NCBI GenBank assembly: GCA_021298935.1
Contig: JAJTHR010000035.1
Span: 1 to 12,041 of the forward strand
From: Parachlamydia sp.
GTDB taxonomy: Bacteria; Chlamydiota; Chlamydiia; Chlamydiales; Parachlamydiaceae
DNA length: 12,041 nt
Direction: 5' to 3'
Part shown: piece by piece, positions 5,685-12,041 of the stretch
Layout: each line of letters begins with the position of its first letter
Position numbering within the stretch: the stretch's first letter is position 1
Made by a program: the position numbers and the translations under genes
Notes under the pieces: generated by a model
Told to the model about the DNA's origin: nothing
Database searches by the model: none
What the model saw: only the letters and a program-made list of their open reading frames with translations

Positions 5685-6227
5685 TGAATCAAAAAATTGC
5701 TGCCCAGTATTCTAAGGCTTTAATGAGTGCTGGCGGAAGCTCTGAAGAGTTGACGCAACGCCTTAAGGCACTAGAAAAACTAAATCATTTCTTAGATACC
5801 GATCCCCCATTTCAGCAAATGCTGCTCGGACCAACACTTGGAGCTGATCAAAAAAAAAAACATCATCAAAGAAATAGCCAAAGAAATTGCCGATCCAATT
5901 TTTTTGAACTTTTGTTTTTTGCTGATCGACCGGGGGCGGTTAAAGTATTTAGACTCCATTACTAATGCTTACCGCCATTTAGTAAATGAAAAATTGGGCC
6001 TGATTGAAGCTGAACTAGTGACGGCTCAGCCGCTAGAAGACGCATTTATTGAGGGTATAAGAAAAAAATTGGAAACTGCCTATCAGAAAAAGGTGGCCCT
6101 GTCCACAATCATTACTCCGGAGATTTTAGGTGGAATGATTATAAAAATAGGAAATAAAAGACTTGATGAGAGCGTCCTTGAGCGGCTTTCCAAGCTTAAA
6201 AAAACTTTATTGGCCGCTAAGGTGTAG
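5681..6227 (+). CDS. atpH: F-type ATP synthase subunit delta, frame interrupted at an A11 tract
   Basis: Subunit delta joins the top of F1 to the peripheral stalk. The coding sequence is split. The first frame runs from the ATG at 5681 (MMNQKIAAQYSKALM, the typical delta N-terminus) into GADQ and then 11 A (5850-5860), after which it gives 36 foreign residues and stops at 5965. The second frame picks up at the same tract with NIIKEIAKEIADPIF and runs to TAG at 6227. It carries the normal C-terminal delta region, including KLGLIEAELVTAQPL and PEILGGMIIKIGNKRLDESVLERL. Removing one A (or adding two) joins them into 181 residues, the usual delta length. A -1 ribosomal shift would enter the wrong frame. 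The gene starts in an ATGA overlap with atpF and lies 12 bases before atpA. Transcriptional slippage, real inactivation and a homopolymer sequencing error are all possible. Confidence 0.88.
5850..5860 (+). repeat. A11 homopolymer within atpH
   Basis: Eleven consecutive A residues lie exactly where the two atpH frames join. Tracts of this length are prone to slippage by DNA and RNA polymerases and to miscounting during sequencing. Other coding tracts in the operon (A9 at 5353-5361, A8 at 8882-8889) are shorter and do not disturb the frame. Confidence 0.95.
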
Positions 6228-6239
6228 GAGCAAGCAAGC

Positions 6240-7772
6240 ATGCAATTAAAACCTGAAGAAGTATCCTGGGTTATACAGCAGGAAATTGAAAAATATGATG
6301 AAAATCTGTCATTAAAATTTCAATCGGCCGGGACTGTCCTGCAAGTCGGCGATGGAATTGCACGTGTTTGGGGTCTCGATGATGCCATGATGTCCGAGCT
6401 AGTTGAGTTTCCGGATGGGACAAAAGGGATCGTTTTAAATTTGGAGACCGATAATGTCGGGGTTATCATATTAGGTTCTGACACAAATATTAAAGAACAG
6501 GATGTGGTCAAACGGCTTGGAATCATCGCCTCAGTTCCAGTGGGCGATGCCATGCTTGGCCGGGTCGTGAATGCATTAGGAGAGCCAATCGATGGAAAAG
6601 GGCCCATTGTTACTACAGAAGTCAGAAACATTGAAGGTCGTGCCCCCGGCGTTGTTGACAGAAAACCTGTAAACGATCCGGTTCAAACAGGAATTAAGGC
6701 AATTGATTCCATGATTCCTATCGGCCGAGGGCAGAGGGAATTGATCATCGGCGACCGCCAAACTGGTAAAACGACAATTATTTTAGATACCATCATCAAT
6801 CAGAAAAATACCGACATGCATTGTATTTACGTGGCAATCGGTCAGAAGGCCTCAACCATTGCCCAAGTAGTCAAAATTCTGGAAGAGCGCGGGGCCATGG
6901 AATACACAACAATCGTGGCGGCTCCCGCATCCGATCCGGCTGCCTTGCAATTTATCGCTCCTTATACCGCTGCGGCGATGGGGGAGTACTTCATGTATAA
7001 CGGCAAGCATGTGACCTGTTTTTATGACGACCTGTCCAAGCATGCGCAGGCCTATAGGCAAATAGCCCTCTTGCTAAGGAGGCCCCCCGGAAGAGAAGCC
7101 TATCCGGGAGATATTTTTTATTTGCACTCAAGGTTATTGGAACGGGCTGCTAAACTAAGCAACGAATTGGGTGGAGGATCTCTAACAGCAATTCCTGTGA
7201 TTGAAACCCAGGCAAATGACGTGACGACCTATATTCCTACCAATGTCATTTCAATCACCGACGGCCAGATTTATTTGGAGCCAGACCTTTTTTATGCAGG
7301 GGTTAGGCCTGCTATTAATGTGGGAATTTCTGCTTCGCGTGTGGGTGGAAAAGCTCAAACCAAAGCGATGAAACGAGTAGCTGCAAGTTTACGCCTCGAT
7401 TTGGCGCAGTTTAGGGAGCTGGCCGCTTTTGCCCAATTTGGTTCGGAAATGGACAAAACGACTCAGGCCCAGCTTGTGCGCGGTGAGCATATGATCGAGG
7501 CATTAAAACAAGACAAATTTGCACCTGCGACATTGCCCGCCCAGGTGTCCATCATTTTTGCGGGAACAAGGGGCTTTCTCGACGACTTACCCTTGTCTCG
7601 CATCAAGGAATTTGAACAGGGACTTCATCAATACATTGAACAAAATGCAAAAGCCATTTTTGAACGTATTGAGGAGACCAAGGATTTAGATAAGGAAACG
7701 GAGGGGCAGCTGGAAGCAGTGATTAAAGAATTTAAAAAGCAATTTGTTCAAAAGAACGCTGTTTCGAAATGA
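6240..7772 (+). CDS. atpA: F-type ATP synthase subunit alpha
   Basis: The non-catalytic nucleotide-binding subunit of F1 alternates with beta in the hexamer. At 510 residues it has the standard length. The order is an N-terminal beta-barrel (about 25-95), a nucleotide-binding domain with Walker A GDRQTGKT (171-178) and a Walker B region near VTCFYDDL (258-265), and a helical C-terminal domain. The arginine finger is Arg367 in [15 protein letters not shown], which reaches into the beta catalytic site. The start is supported by TAGGAG nine bases upstream. It follows atpH after 12 bases and ends in an ATGA overlap with atpG. No key residue is missing. Confidence 0.98.
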   Translation: MQLKPEEVSWVIQQEIEKYDENLSLKFQSAGTVLQVGDGIARVWGLDDAMMSELVEFPDGTKGIVLNLETDNVGVIILGSDTNIKEQDVVKRLGIIASVPVGDAMLGRVVNALGEPIDGKGPIVTTEVRNIEGRAPGVVDRKPVNDPVQTGIKAIDSMIPIGRGQRELIIGDRQTGKTTIILDTIINQKNTDMHCIYVAIGQKASTIAQVVKILEERGAMEYTTIVAAPASDPAALQFIAPYTAAAMGEYFMYNGKHVTCFYDDLSKHAQAYRQIALLLRRPPGREAYPGDIFYLHSRLLERAAKLSNELGGGSLTAIPVIETQANDVTTYIPTNVISITDGQIYLEPDLFYAGVRPAINVGISASRVGGKAQTKAMKRVAASLRLDLAQFRELAAFAQFGSEMDKTTQAQLVRGEHMIEALKQDKFAPATLPAQVSIIFAGTRGFLDDLPLSRIKEFEQGLHQYIEQNAKAIFERIEETKDLDKETEGQLEAVIKEFKKQFVQKNAVSK

Positions 7773-8623
7773 CTAGTTTAAGAGATATACGCAGGCGCTT
7801 AAATTCCATCAAGAATATCCAACAGCTGACGAAAGCAATGGAAATGGTGGCTGCTTCCCGCTTGCATCAGGTTCAGCAAAAAATCAGGCATGCACGTCCC
7901 TATGTCGCAAAAATTAAAGAGATTCTTGACGATTTAAACGGCTCCTCTCTTGAATTTACCCATCCGCTTCTGGAACAGCGGGAGGTAAAAAAGATAGGGG
8001 TTGTCATCATTGGTGCCGACATGGGGTTGTCAGGCTCTTATAATAAAGACATATTTTCAGCGGCGAATAAATTTTTGCTCTCCAAAGCAGGGATGCCGAT
8101 AGAGCTGCTGCTAGTAGGTAAAAAGGCGTTTGAGTATTTTTCAAAACGGGAATGGCCGATATTTTATACACTCCCCCACTGGGGTGAGAAATTGAAAGAA
8201 GCGGATATCAAAACGTTCGCAAGCCAGCTCGTCAGTTGGTATACGCTCGGTAATTTTGATGAAATCTGGTTCGTTTATACTCATTATGTCAATATGATGT
8301 CGCGCAAGGTATTAACAGAGAAGTTCCTTAATTTAGCCCCCACGCAACAAGAAAAGCGGCAAAATAAGGAATATCTGTTTGAGCCCTCGGCGCAGGATAT
8401 TTTTTCCGAGTTGCTTCTTCGTTATTGCTTGTCGAAAGTGCATACTGTTTTAAATGAAGCGTATGCCTCAGAACTTGCTGCAAGAATATTTGCCATGAAA
8501 ACCGCTACATCCAATGCGGATGACATGATTGAAAAACTGACGCTTGTACGCAATAAAGTCAGGCAGGCAGGGATTACAAAAGAGATGCTTGAGATCACAT
8601 CAGGATCTGAAGGTTTAAAATAA
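7769..8623 (+). CDS. atpG: F-type ATP synthase subunit gamma
   Basis: Gamma is the rotating central shaft of F1. The 284-residue product keeps the two conserved termini that form the antiparallel coiled coil. The N-terminus is [30 protein letters not shown] (residues 3-32; the core [10 protein letters not shown] is intact). The C-terminus is [31 protein letters not shown] followed by [12 protein letters not shown]. The middle Rossmann-like region is divergent, with [10 protein letters not shown] in place of the common DRGLCGG-type motif. The start overlaps the atpA stop as ATGA, and atpD follows after 10 bases. Confidence 0.96.
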   Translation: MTSLRDIRRRLNSIKNIQQLTKAMEMVAASRLHQVQQKIRHARPYVAKIKEILDDLNGSSLEFTHPLLEQREVKKIGVVIIGADMGLSGSYNKDIFSAANKFLLSKAGMPIELLLVGKKAFEYFSKREWPIFYTLPHWGEKLKEADIKTFASQLVSWYTLGNFDEIWFVYTHYVNMMSRKVLTEKFLNLAPTQQEKRQNKEYLFEPSAQDIFSELLLRYCLSKVHTVLNEAYASELAARIFAMKTATSNADDMIEKLTLVRNKVRQAGITKEMLEITSGSEGLK

Positions 8624-8627
8624 ATAG

Positions 8628-10039
<1,412 letters not shown>

Positions 10040-10040
<1 letters not shown>

Positions 10041-10456
10041 TGGAGCACTTCAAATTAACGATCATTACACCGCTTGAGCAGTACTTTGAAGGGGATGCCA
10101 TTTCTGTTGTGGCACCCGGCAAGGATGGATACCTTGAAATCCTTGCCCACCATGCCCCGATTATTGTTTACTTAAAACCGGGCAAGCTCACCGTCAAATC
10201 TAAAGAGGGAAAAGAGCTTAACTTTGCGGTATCAGGCGGGTTTTTGGAAGTTTCCCATAACCAAGCAAATCTTGTTGCCGACGCTGGTGAACATATCAAT
10301 TCCATCGATTTCGAACGTGCTAAGCTAGCCTATAAGCGTGCTAAGGTCAGATTGGAAGATCCTGCAGCCCATATTGATACCGATCGGGCTCTCCGTGCTT
10401 TGGAGAGGGCTAAAAATCGTATGGAACTCAAAGGCGGCCATGGAAACACGGGTTGA
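10040..10456 (+). CDS. atpC: F-type ATP synthase subunit epsilon
   Basis: Epsilon binds gamma and the c-ring and, through its C-terminal helices, can restrain ATP hydrolysis. The 138-residue product has the N-terminal beta-sandwich (about 3-85) with [32 protein letters not shown], in which the conserved G-x-x-G-x-L-x-I-L-x-x-H pattern is visible. The two C-terminal helices (about 88-134) are of full length, so a regulatory role is possible. The start overlaps the atpD stop by one base. Its last 17 bases overlap the start of fumC. Confidence 0.95.
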
Positions 10457-11831
10457 AAAAGATGCATTGGGTGAAATAGCTGTTCCTTCCGATCGGTTAT
10501 TTGGGGCCCAAACCGCCCGCTCTTTGCAAAATTTTCCCATTGGCTCTGAAAAAATGCCCCTTGAAGTGATTCATGCACTGGCCCTTATTAAGAAAGCGGC
10601 TGCCAGCGTCAACTGCGAGCATGGCCTGCTTTCACGAGAAAAAGAAAAAATGATTGCTAAGGCAGTGGATGAGATCCTGAAGGGACACTTCGACGCTCAT
10701 TTTCCCCTCTCCGTCTGGCAAACAGGCTCGGGCACCCAGAGCAACATGAATGTCAATGAAGTCATCAGCAATTATGCTGCATGGGAGGCAGGCTGCGACC
10801 TTGGTAAAAAAGATCCCCTGCACCCTAATGATGATGTCAATCAATCGCAGTCCTCCAATGATGTTTTTCCCTCCGCCATGCACATGGCGGTCATGAAGGA
10901 TTTGTACGAGAGGCTTTTCCCTGCATTAGAGAATTTGCGGGAGGCCCTGCATAGCAAGTGTGAAGAATTCAAAGGGATCATCAAGATTGGCAGGACCCAT
11001 TTAATGGATGCTACTCCCTTAACCTTGGGACAGGAATTTTCAGGCTATGTCAGCCAGCTGGATCACGGCCTGAAAGCATTAAAGAACACGCTTCCCCACC
11101 TCTCTGAGCTGGCAATTGGGGGAACAACTGTAGGAACCGGCCTCAATACCCATCCCGAATATACGAAGAAAGTAGTGGCTGAAATTTGCAGGCTGACCGG
11201 TTTTGCATTCAAACCGGCCTCAAATAATTTCGAAGCCCTGGCCTCAAATGATGCTTTAGTTGAGGTGAGCGGTGCTCTCAAACGGTTGGCCGTATCGCTT
11301 TATAAAATCGCCAATGATATTCGGTGGCTGGCGTCAGGCCCTCGCTGCGGCATTGCCGAATTGCAGTTGCCGGCAAATGAGCCCGGCTCTTCCATTATGC
11401 CGGGGAAAGTGAACCCTACGCAAAACGAGGCGCTCATGATGGCGGCTATTCAAGTGATGGGAAATGATGCGGCGATTGGTTTTGCCGGCTCGCAAGGAAA
11501 TTTAGAGCTCAATGTGTATCGTCCCCTGATCATTTACAATCTGATTCAGTCGATTCGGCTATTAAGCGATGGCGCGGCAAGCTTTTGTGATAGATGTGTG
11601 AAGGGGATTCGAGCCAATGAAGCCAATATTGCCGAGCATTTGAACCGCTCTTTGATGTTAGCTACAGCCTTGAATCAGTCCATCGGCTATGATCAGGCTA
11701 GTCTAATTGTCCAAAAGGCTTATCGGGAAAACACGACCTTAAAAGAAGCGGCGTTAAGTTTGAAACTTCTTAACGCCGAGGAATTCGATAAAATCGTCGA
11801 TCCTGCAAAAATGCTCGGGCCTCACATTTAA
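10440..11831 (+). CDS. fumC: Class II fumarate hydratase (fumarase C)
   Basis: This enzyme reversibly hydrates fumarate to L-malate in the TCA cycle, as a soluble iron-free homotetramer. The 463-residue length is typical. Active-site regions are intact: SGTQSN (97-102), [14 protein letters not shown] (128-141), [11 protein letters not shown] with His187 (the E. coli His188 counterpart), and the signature [11 protein letters not shown] (316-326). In that signature Ser317 matches the catalytic base and Lys323/Asn325 bind substrate. The motif set fits fumarase better than argininosuccinate lyase or aspartase, but aspartase cannot be fully excluded without alignment. I chose the ATG at 10440 because [13 protein letters not shown] is the family N-terminus and AAAGGCGG lies just upstream. 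The frame is open back to 10338 only as a shadow of atpC. The 17-base overlap with atpC suggests co-transcription with the ATP synthase genes. Confidence 0.95.
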   Translation: METRVEKDALGEIAVPSDRLFGAQTARSLQNFPIGSEKMPLEVIHALALIKKAAASVNCEHGLLSREKEKMIAKAVDEILKGHFDAHFPLSVWQTGSGTQSNMNVNEVISNYAAWEAGCDLGKKDPLHPNDDVNQSQSSNDVFPSAMHMAVMKDLYERLFPALENLREALHSKCEEFKGIIKIGRTHLMDATPLTLGQEFSGYVSQLDHGLKALKNTLPHLSELAIGGTTVGTGLNTHPEYTKKVVAEICRLTGFAFKPASNNFEALASNDALVEVSGALKRLAVSLYKIANDIRWLASGPRCGIAELQLPANEPGSSIMPGKVNPTQNEALMMAAIQVMGNDAAIGFAGSQGNLELNVYRPLIIYNLIQSIRLLSDGAASFCDRCVKGIRANEANIAEHLNRSLMLATALNQSIGYDQASLIVQKAYRENTTLKEAALSLKLLNAEEFDKIVDPAKMLGPHI

Positions 11832-11962
11832 TTGACATTTGATAGGATGGAATCTTCCAATCCCTTGATAAATAAATCTTTTTGAACATCATTTAAAAAA
11901 GATGGCTCATCACGCAAATGAGTACCTGCCAGAGGAAGAAGGGGATAAACACCTAGTTTAGA
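11828..11962 (-). pseudogene. Possible remnant of a coding region antisense to the fumC 3' end
   Basis: The - strand is open for 44 codons from an in-frame stop at 11963-11965 to TAA at 11828-11830. It reads as a protein-like sequence containing GVYPLLPLAGTHLRDEP followed by an amphipathic helix-like FLNDVQKDLFIKGLEDSIL. No ATG or GTG start and no ribosome binding site precede it. It may be the C-terminal remnant of a decayed gene, or chance. Confidence 0.25.
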
Positions 11963-11966
11963 TTAG

Positions 11967-11996
11967 TTGAAAAAAAGTGAAGCAGACATTTATTAA
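11967..11996 (+). promoter_or_regulatory. Candidate promoter for the gene entering at 12024
   Basis: TTGAAA (11967-11972) matches the -35 consensus at five of six positions. TATTAA (11991-11996), 18 bases further, is a weaker -10. A start near 12003 would leave a leader of about 20 bases with AAGGAG in it. Confidence 0.35.
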
Positions 11997-12023
11997 TTCT
12001 CTTCGATTAAAAGGAGATTAAAT

Positions 12024-12041
12024 ATGCCTGCTTCAATGCTA
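12024..12041 (+). CDS. Start of an unidentified gene (3'-partial)
   Basis: Six codons (MPASML) are visible before the window ends. AAGGAG at 12011-12016, seven bases before the ATG, is the strongest ribosome binding site in the window and supports a true start. The product cannot be identified from so few residues. The preceding interval from the fumC stop holds a weak promoter candidate and no clear intrinsic terminator. Confidence 0.6.

Noticed and set aside
5838..5852. Independent TTG start for the second half of atpH
   Set aside because: No ribosome binding site precedes it, and the product would lack the N-terminal delta domain. The two halves are plainly one gene.
10338..10439. N-terminal extension of fumC
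   Set aside because: It is atpC read in another frame; the fumarase family N-terminus starts at METRVEKD.
11846..11865. Stem GGATGGAA/TTCCAATCC as a fumC terminator
   Set aside because: The loop would be only two to four bases with a bulge, and no T-tract follows directly.

Overview
The window looks like chromosome from a host-associated, obligately intracellular bacterium. The best guess is the Chlamydiota, on the environmental (Parachlamydia/Protochlamydia-like) side. The reasons are moderate base composition with AT-rich intergenic DNA, a complete F-type ATP synthase operon, an adjoining class II fumarase, and small Ser/His/Cys-rich exported proteins without obvious relatives. The lineage is inferred; no rRNA or lineage-specific marker is present.

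Layout. (1) 1-600: a cytosolic hypothetical gene on the + strand, possibly cut at its 5' end. It ends against a shared stem-loop terminator (659-690). (2) 694-3296: five genes on the - strand, all with predicted export signals. In transcription order they are a 264-aa secreted protein with a possible PsbP/Mog1-like region, a 93-aa small exported protein, a 166-aa probable lipoprotein, a 108-aa small exported protein and a 94-aa small exported protein. The three small proteins are divergent paralogs with one architecture: a 23-residue signal segment, a Y-D-[DE]-S motif, a hydrophobic segment, and a Ser/His/Cys tail. (3) 3297-3504: a divergent regulatory region with a candidate promoter for each direction and two near-perfect inverted repeats between them. 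(4) 3505-10456: the F1Fo ATP synthase operon in the order atpZ-I-B-E-F-H-A-G-D-C, tightly packed with many ATGA-type overlaps. (5) 10440-11831: fumC, whose start lies inside the end of atpC, so it is probably translated from the same message. (6) 11832-12041: an intergenic stretch with a short antisense coding-like remnant, then the ribosome binding site and first six codons of another + strand gene.

How the genes work together. The atp genes encode a full proton-type rotary ATP synthase: Fo subunits a, c and b; F1 subunits delta, alpha, gamma, beta and epsilon; and the small membrane proteins AtpZ and AtpI. Fumarase links the operon to the TCA cycle. The subunit c sequence lacks the usual Na+-ligand residues and suggests H+ coupling.

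The two most notable points are these. First, atpH (delta) is split between two reading frames at a run of 11 adenines (5850-5860). It encodes a normal 181-residue delta only if one A is lost (or two gained) in the mRNA. This is either a homopolymer assembly error, a real mutation, or transcriptional slippage of the kind known from insect endosymbionts. Second, the cluster of three paralogous Ser/His/Cys-tailed exported proteins is an apparently undescribed small family.
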